Below, piece by piece: positions 1 through 7,659 of a stretch of 43,846 nt of DNA; the first letter of the stretch is position 1; every line of letters starts with the position of its first letter. Origin of the DNA: Sporosarcina sp. E16_8 (GTDB taxonomy: Bacteria > Bacillota > Bacilli > Bacillales_A > Planococcaceae); the NCBI RefSeq assembly GCF_017347095.1, contig NZ_JADPRZ010000027.1, positions 1 through 43,846 on the forward strand, in the 5' to 3' direction. A model generated the notes under the pieces. The model was not told the DNA's origin. It did not search any database and saw nothing but the letters and a program-made list of their open reading frames with translations. Position numbers and translations under genes: made by a program.

Positions 1-16
1 GTAAACTGGGTCATAG

Positions 17-81
17 GGAAGGCCTCTTTTCTAGGATTGGTTGTGGTGACTTAATTCTACCAAGAAAAGGTCTTCCTTTTT
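17..81 (+). terminator. Rho-independent terminator of an upstream gene
   Basis: A long imperfect stem (left arm 17-35, right arm about 60-76, about 17 pairs with two bulged bases) is followed by TTTTT at 77-81. The gene it ends lies outside the window to the left. On the minus strand it also lies just beyond the small SWIM-like fragment. Confidence 0.6.
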
Positions 82-93
82 GCATTTATTCAT

Positions 94-252
94 TTACACA
101 AGATATTTTACACTCTCCGTGGCATTCCACCTATCGCCCTCCTTATCCAATTTTAAATTACGCACTCTACCACTTTTATAATAAGACTCTCCTTTATTAA
201 AAGTAGAAGTTGTAAACATTGTTCTTATTTCGTTAGCATCTAATTTGTTCAT
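94..252 (-). pseudogene. N-terminal fragment of a SWIM zinc-finger-type protein (52 codons)
   Basis: A 52-codon reading frame starts at ATG 252 with a strong Shine-Dalgarno (GGAGGGG, about 5 nt upstream). The peptide contains FNKGESYYKSGRVRNLKL followed by an acidic-basic segment and ends at TAA. This pattern (Y-Y-x-x-G-R-V-x-x-L) resembles the extreme N-terminus of SWIM zinc-finger proteins, which are several hundred residues long and carry a CxCx(n)CxH motif later. That motif and the rest of the protein are absent here. I read it as a truncated remnant; a genuine small protein is possible because the start region is intact. Confidence 0.5.
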
Positions 253-467
253 ACTTTTCCCCTCCGCATATTTTCCGCGTGCTTGCCACTCGTGTTAATC
301 TTTATTATACATTGACCACAGAAATAATCGAAAATTGTTGTCATCTCTTGTCCTCCACATTCCAAATACGACAAATTTCCGTGTTTTTAATCAAAATACG
401 TGATTGATAATACAGATTAGGCTATGATATAGAAAGGATAGCCCTAACACTAAAAGGAGGCAATATG
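253..467. promoter_or_regulatory. Divergent intergenic region upstream of ferritin
   Basis: Holds the 5' regions of the SWIM-like fragment (minus) and ferritin (plus). A possible sigma-A promoter for ferritin is TTGATA at 404-409 and TATAGA at 428-433 with an 18-bp spacer. The segment around 401-416 (TGATTGATAATACAGATTA) is only loosely Fur/PerR-like, so iron or peroxide control is a guess. Confidence 0.3.
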
Positions 468-977
468 ATGATCAGTCAACGACTAGCAGACGCTCTTAAT
501 CAGCAAATGAATAATGAGTTCGACGCTGCACAAGCTTATATGGCAATGGCTGCTTATTGCGAGCACAATAATTACGCTGGCTTTGCCAATTATTATCTTC
601 AACAAGCTGAAGAAGAACGTTTTCACGGCATGAAGATTTACAACTATATGAATGACCGCGGGATACAAGCTAAGTTTTCCGCAACGTCAGAACCAAAAAT
701 CGATTTTGCTTCAGTATTGGATACATTTGAATCAGGTTTACAACAAGAAAAAGGTGTTACAAAGAACTTTTATGAATTAACGGACCTTGCTTGGGAAGAA
801 AAAGAGCATGCCACGATTTCATTTTTGAGATGGTTCTTGGACGAGCAAGTTGAAGAGGAAGCATCCTTCGATACACATATCGAATACCTGAAACGCATCG
901 GGGAAGATAAAAATGCATTGTATATCTATGAAAAAGAACTAGGACAACGCGACTTCGCGGCAGAATCTGGAGAATGA
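468..977 (+). CDS. ftnA: Non-haem ferritin
   Basis: Iron-storage protein of the bacterial ferritin (FtnA) family. It oxidises Fe(II) at a di-iron centre and stores it in a 24-subunit cytoplasmic shell. Starting at the second of two adjacent ATGs (468; AGGAGG spaced 7 nt) gives 169 residues. The ferroxidase ligands then fall at E17, E50, H53, E94, Q127 and E130, the numbering of E. coli FtnA, which supports this start over ATG 465. The motif [19 protein letters not shown] is typical. The gene is monocistronic, with its own terminator directly downstream. All key residues are present, so it should be active. Confidence 0.95.
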   Translation: MISQRLADALNQQMNNEFDAAQAYMAMAAYCEHNNYAGFANYYLQQAEEERFHGMKIYNYMNDRGIQAKFSATSEPKIDFASVLDTFESGLQQEKGVTKNFYELTDLAWEEKEHATISFLRWFLDEQVEEEASFDTHIEYLKRIGEDKNALYIYEKELGQRDFAAESGE

Positions 978-993
978 GTTAGTTCCATATGTT

Positions 994-1031
994 AAAATCC
1001 CCCCCATCAAGGAAGATGAGGGGGATTTTTA
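994..1031 (+). terminator. Ferritin terminator
   Basis: AAATCCCCC / GGGGGATTT hairpin with a loop over 1005-1018, followed by a T run. It lies 17 nt after the ferritin stop. Confidence 0.85.
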
Positions 1032-1485
1032 CGTGTTTTTTGACAAATCCACCTATCTTAGACTTCGTACTTTCCTCCGCCAATATGTTGATAGGTTATT
1101 AAAAACCCTATGACTTCACCTATATCTCTTATACTACTTGAATAATTAAACAGGATAAGGGAAGCTACCTTACAAAGGATACCCATATTGGATTTTTAGC
1201 TAAGACTTTATTTCAATTAAACATAGCCGCTAATTCCCCCAACACTAATACTTCCCTTTTTTATTTCTCGCTATAATAAAATAAGGTTTTAACTATTCAG
1301 AAAAATAACTTGTTTGTTGACAGATTATTTGGTAGTGTGAAACTAGTATCCTATTAAGTAATTAACATTTATAACAGATTTAGCGCTATTTTTACGGAAT
1401 ATGAAAACGAATTCATTTGAAATGAGGCTTATTACTTTATTAAACTACCAGTTTTCAACACTTCAGAAAAAAAGGGGATGAAATC
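1032..1485. other. 454-bp intergenic region before the DUF485-symporter operon
   Basis: No convincing coding frame. The only clear element is a CcpA cre site at 1401-1417. A TTGACA at 1317-1322 has no well-spaced -10 partner (TAGTAT at 1344 is 21 bp away), so I do not call a promoter. Confidence 0.5.
1401..1417 (+). promoter_or_regulatory. Catabolite-responsive element (cre, CcpA site)
   Basis: ATGAAAACGAATTCATT fits the classical cre consensus WTGNAARCGNWWWCAWW at every position. It lies 69 bp upstream of the DUF485 start, where bound CcpA could repress or block transcription of the symporter operon on preferred carbon sources. The match is seen directly; regulation is inferred from the Bacillus CcpA paradigm. 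Confidence 0.75.
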
Positions 1486-1818
1486 GTGGGTAAAAATCCG
1501 AAGAAAAAACAAGCGAATGTAACATTGGACTATGAAAAAATTATCAATACACCTGAATTCAAAGAATTAGTCAAACGAAAAAGAAAGTTTTCTACACCGT
1601 ATATGATTTTCTTTTTTGTTGCCCTATTTACACTACCAATTCTAACAGGCTATACAACAATTCTTGAAAAAAGCGCCATCGGTTCGATGACTTGGACATG
1701 GGTGTACTCATTAAGTATGTTCGTAATGGTCTGGGTATTTACATCCATATATATGAACAAAGCGAAGAGTTTCGATTTAGACGTTGAAGAAATTCTTAAA
1801 AAACATGTTGTGAAATAA
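1486..1818 (+). CDS. DUF485 family membrane protein (YwcB/YjcH-like)
   Basis: A 110-residue membrane protein with a basic N-terminus (KNPKKKQ), a soluble stretch to about residue 35 including the family motif EFKELVKRKRKF, then two membrane helices (about 37-57 and 68-90) and an acidic-basic tail. GTG start at 1486 with AAGGGGATG upstream. DUF485 proteins are encoded immediately before acetate/cation symporters of the SSS family in many bacteria (yjcH-actP, ywcB-ywcA), and the same arrangement is seen here with a 15-nt gap. Its function is unproven; it is assumed to assist the transporter. Confidence 0.9.
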   Translation: MGKNPKKKQANVTLDYEKIINTPEFKELVKRKRKFSTPYMIFFFVALFTLPILTGYTTILEKSAIGSMTWTWVYSLSMFVMVWVFTSIYMNKAKSFDLDVEEILKKHVVK

Positions 1819-1833
1819 GGGGGGTATTTATAA

Positions 1834-3384
1834 GTGGATAATTTCATATCAATATTAATTTTCGTTGCAGTAATTGGACTGACACTCGGAATTACATACT
1901 GGGCTGCTAAGCAAACAACAACAGCGAGTGATTTTTATACTGCTGGTGGATCATTAACCGGCTGGCAAAACGGAATGGCAATTGCAGGGGATTACCTGTC
2001 TGCCGCATCATTCCTAGGAATTGCTGGAGCCATTTCATTAAATGGATTTGACGGATTCTACTATAGTATTGGCTGGCTAACAGCTTATCTGGTCGTTTTA
2101 TTTCTAATCGCCGAGCCACTTCGTAATCTAGGGAAATTTACGATGGCTGATATGATTGGAGCGCGATTTGGAGCAAGAAAAGTCCGCGGCGCGGCAGCAC
2201 TAAATACAATTACGATTGTGTTATTTTATATGCTTGCTCAGCTTGTAGGTGCTGGTGCACTTATTAAATTACTTCTTGGAATTGACTATTGGATTTCCGT
2301 TCTCATCGTCGGGGTGATGATGACAACCTACGTACTCTTCGGTGGTATGACAGCAACAAGTTGGGTTCAAATTGTCAAAGCAGTTTTGCTTATGATAGGA
2401 ACCATTATTATTTCGTTCCTCGTACTACTAAAATTCAATTTCAACTTTATCGGCATGTTTGATGCCATGAGAACGGCAACGCCACATGGTGAAGCCTTCC
2501 TACATTCCGGCATAATTTACAAAGATCCGATTGGTTTGATATCCGTTCTTATTGCACTCGTTTTAGGTACGGCTGGATTGCCGCATATCTTAATGCGTTT
2601 CTTTACGGTAAAAGATGCGAAAACAGCTCGATCTTCTGTAATTTATGCGGTTTGGATTATTGGTATCTTCTACGTTCTAACCATCTTCCTTGGATTTGGG
2701 GCAGCTAAATTTGTTGGCGCGGATGCAATAATTGCAGAAAATGCCGCTGGAAACATGGCAGCACCTATGCTTGCTGGTGTCTTAGGTGGGACAGCATTAG
2801 AGTCATTCGTTGCAGCTGTTGCATTCGCAACAATCCTTGCCGTTGTTGCTGGACTGGTATTATCAGGGGCTTCTGCAATTGCACATGATATCTACGGAGA
2901 AATTATTAAAAAAGGTAAAGTAACAGAGAAACAACAAGTAAGAGCAGCAAGAATCGCTGCAATTGCCGTAGCTGTTTTCTCTATCATTTTGGCACTCGGT
3001 GCGGAAAAATTGAATGTCGCCTTCCTTGTTTCTTTGGCATTCTGTATCGCCGCCTCTGCGAATGTGCCGACTATCCTCTTTACAATCTATTGGAAAAAAT
3101 TTAATACGACAGGTGCAGTTGCTTCAATGTTAACTGGTTTGATTGTCGCGCTAGTCCTTGTTGCATTAAGCCCTAGTGTTATTAATCCTGTGCCGGGAGC
3201 AGCGTTCTTCGTTGGGCAACCGATCTTCCCATATTCAAATCCAGCCATCATTTCAGTTCCAGCAGGATTCTTAGCCGCAATTATTGGTACACTCGTTTCA
3301 TCTAAGAAGTTCGAAGCTGAAGAAGTTTCTTATGCTGAAGTGAAATTTAAAGCGGAAACAGGTTATAGAGAGCCTATGGGTTAA
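1834..3384 (+). CDS. actP: Cation/acetate symporter, sodium:solute symporter family
   Basis: A 516-residue transporter of the SSS family (COG4147, ActP/YwcA), with about 13 hydrophobic helices across its length. Family features include the N-terminal FYTAGGSLTGWQNGMAIAGDYLSAASFLG segment and the mid-protein GTAGLPHILMRFFTVKDAKTAR motif. The predicted role is uptake of acetate or similar short monocarboxylates with a cation. GTG start at 1834 preceded by AAGGGGGG. It forms a two-gene operon with the DUF485 protein, and the cre site upstream suggests catabolite repression. The exact substrate cannot be read from sequence (propionate or pyruvate also occur in the family). Confidence 0.9.
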   Translation: MDNFISILIFVAVIGLTLGITYWAAKQTTTASDFYTAGGSLTGWQNGMAIAGDYLSAASFLGIAGAISLNGFDGFYYSIGWLTAYLVVLFLIAEPLRNLGKFTMADMIGARFGARKVRGAAALNTITIVLFYMLAQLVGAGALIKLLLGIDYWISVLIVGVMMTTYVLFGGMTATSWVQIVKAVLLMIGTIIISFLVLLKFNFNFIGMFDAMRTATPHGEAFLHSGIIYKDPIGLISVLIALVLGTAGLPHILMRFFTVKDAKTARSSVIYAVWIIGIFYVLTIFLGFGAAKFVGADAIIAENAAGNMAAPMLAGVLGGTALESFVAAVAFATILAVVAGLVLSGASAIAHDIYGEIIKKGKVTEKQQVRAARIAAIAVAVFSIILALGAEKLNVAFLVSLAFCIAASANVPTILFTIYWKKFNTTGAVASMLTGLIVALVLVALSPSVINPVPGAAFFVGQPIFPYSNPAIISVPAGFLAAIIGTLVSSKKFEAEEVSYAEVKFKAETGYREPMG

Positions 3385-3478
3385 TTTCTACTCCTTAACG
3401 TGCAGGGCACTCTTGCAATTGAATTATGAATTAAATGAAATAAACGTCGTCAGAATATAACTCAGCTCTAACTAAACA

Positions 3479-3526
3479 CCATAATGAACAGGGCTCATTT
3501 TTTCTAATGAGCCCTGTTCATTATGG
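3479..3526. terminator. Perfect 20-bp inverted repeat between convergent genes
   Basis: Arms 3479-3498 and 3507-3526 are exact reverse complements with an 8-nt loop (TTTTTCTA). It lies between the convergent symporter and the small minus-strand genes, the usual place for a bidirectional terminator. There is no good U-run after either arm, so termination efficiency is uncertain. Confidence 0.55.
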
Positions 3527-3538
3527 TTACATTCTTAT

Positions 3539-3667
3539 TTACCCTAAATCCTCCACTACTGTCAAACCACCTAAACTTGTTGAACCGAAAACGAGGAGAA
3601 GAAGAAATACGATTAATATCACGGTATTGATAAATTTACTGGCATCAAAACTGGTTGTTTCATCCAC
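3539..3667 (-). CDS. Small single-pass membrane protein (42 aa)
   Basis: I place the start at GTG 3667 because AGGAGG lies 7 nt upstream. An upstream ATG would give 60 residues but lacks a Shine-Dalgarno and would overlap the previous gene by 62 nt. The 42-residue product has a short polar N-terminus (DETTSFDASKF), one strongly hydrophobic helix (NTVILIVFLLLLVFG) and a short tail. Its start overlaps the stop of the preceding 102-codon gene by 8 nt (GTGGATGA), which implies translational coupling. I do not recognise a family. Confidence 0.6.
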   Translation of the reverse strand: MDETTSFDASKFINTVILIVFLLLLVFGSTSLGGLTVVEDLG

Positions 3668-3968
3668 GTCCGTTCCTCCTGCCTTTATCCATTCGCCTTT
3701 TGATTCCATCGAATACCTCATCTAATGTCAAATCTCCGTTTTTCTCTAAAAAATCAGCCATTTCATCCACTTTGTTATCGTTCAGATGTTTGAATTCTCC
3801 CAACAATGTAACGGAAATGATGGGTTTATCTCTATAGAATTGGGCGGATTCGACTTTTAGTTTACCGAGCAAAAGGAGTGATGCTGCTACGATTTCAAGA
3901 TCTTTCCCTTTTAAGAGATCGCCCAGCGTGTATTTTGAATTTGGATTCTGATTAAAATTATTGTACAC
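3660..3968 (-). CDS. Conserved-looking hypothetical cytosolic protein (102 aa)
   Basis: A soluble protein rich in charged helices, ending in a very basic tail (KRRMDKGRRNGRG). No signal peptide or catalytic motif is visible. An ATG exists at 3980 but AAAGG abuts it directly; GTG 3968 has AAAGGATG at about 9 nt and is preferred. It is the first gene of a two-gene unit with the coupled 42-residue membrane protein, so the two products may work together. The segment LTLDEVFDGIKRRMDKG looks like a regulatory helix, but I cannot assign a family or function. Confidence 0.65.
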   Translation of the reverse strand: MYNNFNQNPNSKYTLGDLLKGKDLEIVAASLLLLGKLKVESAQFYRDKPIISVTLLGEFKHLNDNKVDEMADFLEKNGDLTLDEVFDGIKRRMDKGRRNGRG

Positions 3969-4097
3969 GCCTAAACACATCCTTTTTCGGGATAGTGATT
4001 CGTACTTTGTGGCCTTATTGTTTATCTTATGTTGAAGACTTTATGTTTGTGTTTGGAATTCATTGGCGCTGGTCTTCATTTCCTTATTACTGAAAAC

Positions 4098-4145
4098 AAA
4101 AATGATGAAAAAGGCATCCCGAAGGATACTTTTTCATCATTTTTT
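4098..4145. terminator. Bidirectional terminator
   Basis: AAATGATGAAAAAG pairs with CTTTTTCATCATTT around a GGCATCC-CGAA-GGATAC tip (UUCG-like on the minus strand), with T runs on both sides. The stop codon of the SLH pseudogene lies within the right arm. Confidence 0.75.
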
Positions 4146-4770
4146 CAGTGCGTGTTTTTTCCCCTTATTATCTTCAACGATGATTTCAGTGTCCGTCACA
4201 GTTATGTCTTGCGCTTGATATGGTAGAAACCTTTGTACTTTTAATATCAATTGTTTTTTGATTAATTTTAACAAGTTTATTATCCATAATTGTGCACAAC
4301 CAGCCATCCTGTTCGATCGACGTCCCCTTTTCACCGATATAGGACTTGTTTGCGCCCAGTTTCATGCTGACTTGACTTCAAGGGCACGCGATAGAAATGC
4401 GGAGAATTGAGCGCATGTGACTGTATTCGATGGTTTAAATGAGCCATCTGGATAGACGCCTGCAATTCGATTTTTGAAAAATTCGACGTACTCGATACAT
4501 CTTTAAATTTCACTGTCGGTTTGTCGATCACTTTGATGTCCAATGCTTTCTGTAACATCGCTACCGCTTAGCACGAGTAATTGGATGATTTGGCTTAAAC
4601 GTCCCATCCAGATAGCCACCGATTATATGCTTGTCATAATGATACAAGACTTCTTTTTCTGCTCCGTGTCCATTCAAATCTAAAAACTGTTCGTGCGCTT
4701 CAGCCTTTGATAATGGCAGTATCGACAACATGAGTACTGATGCAACGAGTGTCATGGTGAATTTCTTCAA
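4137..4770 (-). pseudogene. SLH-domain secreted protein, degraded by several frameshifts
   Basis: It begins normally at TTG 4770 (AAAGGAGGG upstream) with a signal peptide (KKFTMTLVASVLMLSILPLS, then KAEA) and a first SLH repeat ending GGYLDGTFKPNHPITRA. One G is missing near 4569-4571, turning the expected ITRAEAVAMLQKAL into a stop; MLQKALDIK resumes in the next frame. A short deletion near 4490 moves to the frame encoding NRIAGVYPDGSFKPSNTVT and FSAFLSRALE, a second SLH repeat that ends at a stop. The remaining C-terminus changes frame again before ITVTDTEIIVEDNKGKKHALKK. At least three lesions make this non-functional. The intact neighbour at 4860-6401 has related SLH domains. Confidence 0.85.
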
Positions 4771-4859
4771 GTGCAGACCCTCCTTTTTCCGAACTACACC
4801 CTATTATTGATTAATTACAGAAAAAAAGATCGCCCATTGATTCAATGCTGGCATTTACT

Positions 4860-6401
4860 TTATTTTAAATACCTTCTTGAGCCCGCATAGTTTGCTTTGT
4901 AAGGGTGTGTATCGATGGATACAATTTCGACGTTTCTGCTTGAATTAGGTGCGTGGATCATTTGACCTTTTCCGATATACATGCCGACGTGATAGACCTT
5001 CCCTTTGCCTTGATTGTACGCAAAAAATAGTAAATCGCCTGCTTGCATATTTTTCCTTGCAACAGGTGTACCGTTGACTGCCTGGACGAATGAATCACGT
5101 GGAATCATGATGCCATGATTTTTGTATACCGAATGGATAAGACCCGAACAGTCAAAGCCAAAACCTGATATACCTGACCAAACATACGGTAGTCCCAGGA
5201 ACATCTTGGCACTATTGACGATGTCTTGTTGAGTGGGTTTTGGTATCGCCGCAAAGTTTTTAACGACTTTAGCATCTTGCTTACGCAAATATTTCACACC
5301 ATTAGCTGGCGTTTGAACATGCAACCAATCGCCTTCTTCCTTAATGACAGGAAGCATTGTTGTGTAGCTGATATCCATGAATTTGTTGGCCTTTTTTGGT
5401 TCATTATATAGCGTAGCGATATTTGTATCGACGATTGCTAGTTGGCAATCCGTATAATCAGTCGTTATTTCTGTCACATGGGATTTCGGGACCCATCCTG
5501 GATAGCCCGCTTTATTCCTAGGTGTGTATTGGTCCTTGACAGCGATTTCATGCCAGTTGCCGCTACTTTTCAAAATGACGACTTCCTGTCCAAATAAGGC
5601 CTGCGTATCCGTTCGACCAACGAGCCATAATTTTTGGCTGACAGACATACTTTTCGTCCACTTTTGGATATCGGTAGGGCTCGAAATAGATGGACGGTCC
5701 ACTACACGATTATTGTTCGGTGATTTCCATAAGTTTGTCACTTGTACAGTTATAACAGCCGTCTTTTTACTGTCAGACTTATAACAGACAGGCTGTTTTT
5801 TAAATTCAGGATTCAGTATTCGTGCGATGAACACACCGAAATTCGCTTTCGTAATGAATGCTGTAGGCTTATATATATTGTTTGGATAACCCGTTGTGAT
5901 TTCATTGGCGAATAGTGTTTTAATCGAATCCGACGCCCAGTATGCTGGATCGACATCTTTAAAAGCCTGTTCTGATGTTCCCTTCAACTTAAAAGCTTTG
6001 ACTAAAATCGCTGCCATTTGTCCTCTAGTTAACTTATCGTTCGGCATGAATTCGCCGTTCGCATTACCGTTGACGAAACCTTCATCAGTTATTGTAGCTA
6101 TGATATCGTATCCTTCGTCCCCCAAAGTGACATCGATGAAATTTGGATCGGGCCGGTCTACCGTTTGGAGACCTAACGCCCTGATAATCATAGCTGAAGC
6201 TTCCAGGCGCGTAATTTCTTCATTCACACCAAAACTTTGTGTAGGGTCCGCAAAGATAATACCGCGCTCCACCAAATAATCTAATTCTGCTTTCGCCCCG
6301 TACTTATCATCGACATCTTTGAATAAAGGTGCCGCAGAAACATTGCCTAGTGTAGTGAACATAACTAGCAGTGCAGTAAAAAAAGACATAAGTTTTTTCA
6401 T
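4860..6401 (-). CDS. SLH-SH3-NlpC/P60 peptidoglycan endopeptidase
   Basis: Secreted cell-wall hydrolase of 513 residues. A signal peptide (KKLMSFFTALLVMFTTLGNVSA) is followed by three SLH repeats (about 28-75, 85-135 and 148-195) that anchor to secondary wall polymer, then SH3b-like modules (about 215-390), then a C-terminal NlpC/P60 domain. The catalytic triad is visible: Cys at about 418 in GFGFDCSGL, His at about 471 in VYHVGMYIG and His at about 483 in IHAPN. This resembles gamma-D-glutamyl-L-diamino-acid endopeptidases that cut peptide stems. Start ATG 6401 (TTG 6404 is in frame; AAAAGGAG fits either). It is an isolated gene in a cluster of exported proteins. Confidence 0.93.
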   Translation of the reverse strand: MKKLMSFFTALLVMFTTLGNVSAAPLFKDVDDKYGAKAELDYLVERGIIFADPTQSFGVNEEITRLEASAMIIRALGLQTVDRPDPNFIDVTLGDEGYDIIATITDEGFVNGNANGEFMPNDKLTRGQMAAILVKAFKLKGTSEQAFKDVDPAYWASDSIKTLFANEITTGYPNNIYKPTAFITKANFGVFIARILNPEFKKQPVCYKSDSKKTAVITVQVTNLWKSPNNNRVVDRPSISSPTDIQKWTKSMSVSQKLWLVGRTDTQALFGQEVVILKSSGNWHEIAVKDQYTPRNKAGYPGWVPKSHVTEITTDYTDCQLAIVDTNIATLYNEPKKANKFMDISYTTMLPVIKEEGDWLHVQTPANGVKYLRKQDAKVVKNFAAIPKPTQQDIVNSAKMFLGLPYVWSGISGFGFDCSGLIHSVYKNHGIMIPRDSFVQAVNGTPVARKNMQAGDLLFFAYNQGKGKVYHVGMYIGKGQMIHAPNSSRNVEIVSIDTHPYKANYAGSRRYLK

Positions 6402-6493
6402 CAAACGTAAACTCCTTTTCTATTGATAGATTGTATATTAACAGTACAGTAGATTAAACATTCTGTATAGTCATTCTTCATAAATATACATAG

Positions 6494-6546
6494 CAAAAAG
6501 CCTGAAACGTCCGCCCTATTATAGGGCAGTCCCATCGTTTCAAGCT
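6494..6546 (-). terminator. Terminator of the copper-amine-oxidase-like gene
   Basis: On the minus strand GCTTGAAACG pairs with CGTTTCAGGC, enclosing an inner GCCCTATAATAGGGC hairpin, followed by TTTTTGC. Confidence 0.75.
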
Positions 6547-6574
6547 CTCTTTCATATACCATGCTTTTCGGTTA

Positions 6575-7522
6575 TTAGTTTTTGATTAATAGCTCCAGGA
6601 AGTCTTCTGAAACGTATGTTTTCATACCTTTCAGTTCAGGTGCTACTTCGAATTTACGGATGCTTTTATTATATCCATACATGTTATCGCCGCGTTTAAT
6701 TGTGAATGAACTGTTGTCTAGAGTAACAAGTGCTCCTTTAACTTTTGGCTGCGAAAGGACATTATAACCAAGATGCTCAGCAACTTTACGAAGTGGAATC
6801 ATTTTGACGCCATTTTTCATATAATGGTCGCTAGCGATGATGTCTTGTAAACCTGTTGGTACTTCTGGTTTCACTTCTGGTTCTACTTCAGGCGCTTCTA
6901 CTGTTGTATTATCCAAAGCTATAATTTTAGTTGGTGGTGTTTGTGGTGGTAAGCCTCTCGTTGTGATTGAGTAAAATACCATCAATTCTTTACCATCCAA
7001 CTCTTTCAATTCGATTGCTTTACCTTGTTGATTGAAAAGGGGCGTATCCTCCCCGATATTCAATTTTAACTCGCCATCCAAGCTTAAGAATTCTTTGTTA
7101 AACTTACTGACTTTCACTTCACCGAAAACTTCTTTATCGCTTACAACGACCATTTCCGGTGTCACTGTTGTCGGATAAATCAGGATCATCGGCTTGTTTT
7201 TATCATAATAAGCTGCGATAGTTGCACCCTTTTTCAAGTCTGCTGGTTTTAAAGATTTTGTCGTCCCACTATTGAATAGCAGAGAGTCATCATTGATACG
7301 TAAAATTGTAATCAGTTTATCTTCATTTTCAATCGTTACACGGATTCCCGCTTCTTCCTTTTCAATTTCTTGAATGACGCCCGTAGCTTTCATAAAGTTT
7401 GTTGTAACTTGTTCTTTTTCGCTAATAGCTTCTGTAACCTTTTCCTGTGCTTGTGCTGAATAGCCACCTACTACGCTTACTGCTAATAGTGCTGCTAATG
7501 CGATTGTACCGATTTTTTTCAT
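6575..7522 (-). CDS. Secreted protein with C-terminal copper-amine-oxidase-N-like domain
   Basis: A 315-residue exported protein. The signal peptide KKIGTIALAALLAVSVVGGYSAQAQ is followed by about 170 residues of beta-rich sequence and a Pro/Glu/Val linker (EAPEVEPEVKPEVPTG, about 210-225). The C-terminal 85 residues have the pattern MIPLRKVAEHLGYNV...ALVTLDN, typical of the copper amine oxidase N-terminal-type domain (PF07833). That domain is widespread in Firmicute wall proteins and has no amine oxidase activity by itself. Start ATG 7522 with GTGAGGAGA upstream. The surroundings (SLH hydrolase, SLH pseudogene) suggest an envelope role; the exact function is unknown. Confidence 0.85.
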   Translation of the reverse strand: MKKIGTIALAALLAVSVVGGYSAQAQEKVTEAISEKEQVTTNFMKATGVIQEIEKEEAGIRVTIENEDKLITILRINDDSLLFNSGTTKSLKPADLKKGATIAAYYDKNKPMILIYPTTVTPEMVVVSDKEVFGEVKVSKFNKEFLSLDGELKLNIGEDTPLFNQQGKAIELKELDGKELMVFYSITTRGLPPQTPPTKIIALDNTTVEAPEVEPEVKPEVPTGLQDIIASDHYMKNGVKMIPLRKVAEHLGYNVLSQPKVKGALVTLDNSSFTIKRGDNMYGYNKSIRKFEVAPELKGMKTYVSEDFLELLIKN

Positions 7523-7659
7523 TCTAATTCTCTCCTCACTTTTCGTTACTCTATGAATTTGACGGAGAGCACTGGTAAAAGTTACATTTATTTTTTTCGG
7601 TGCCTAACACGCCCCAAAAAGGTAGCTGGCGCCAATACAATTTAGAAACTCACAGCCAT

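Noticed and set aside
1317..1349. TTGACA...TAGTAT as the symporter promoter
   Set aside because: The spacer is 21 bp, too long for sigma-A.
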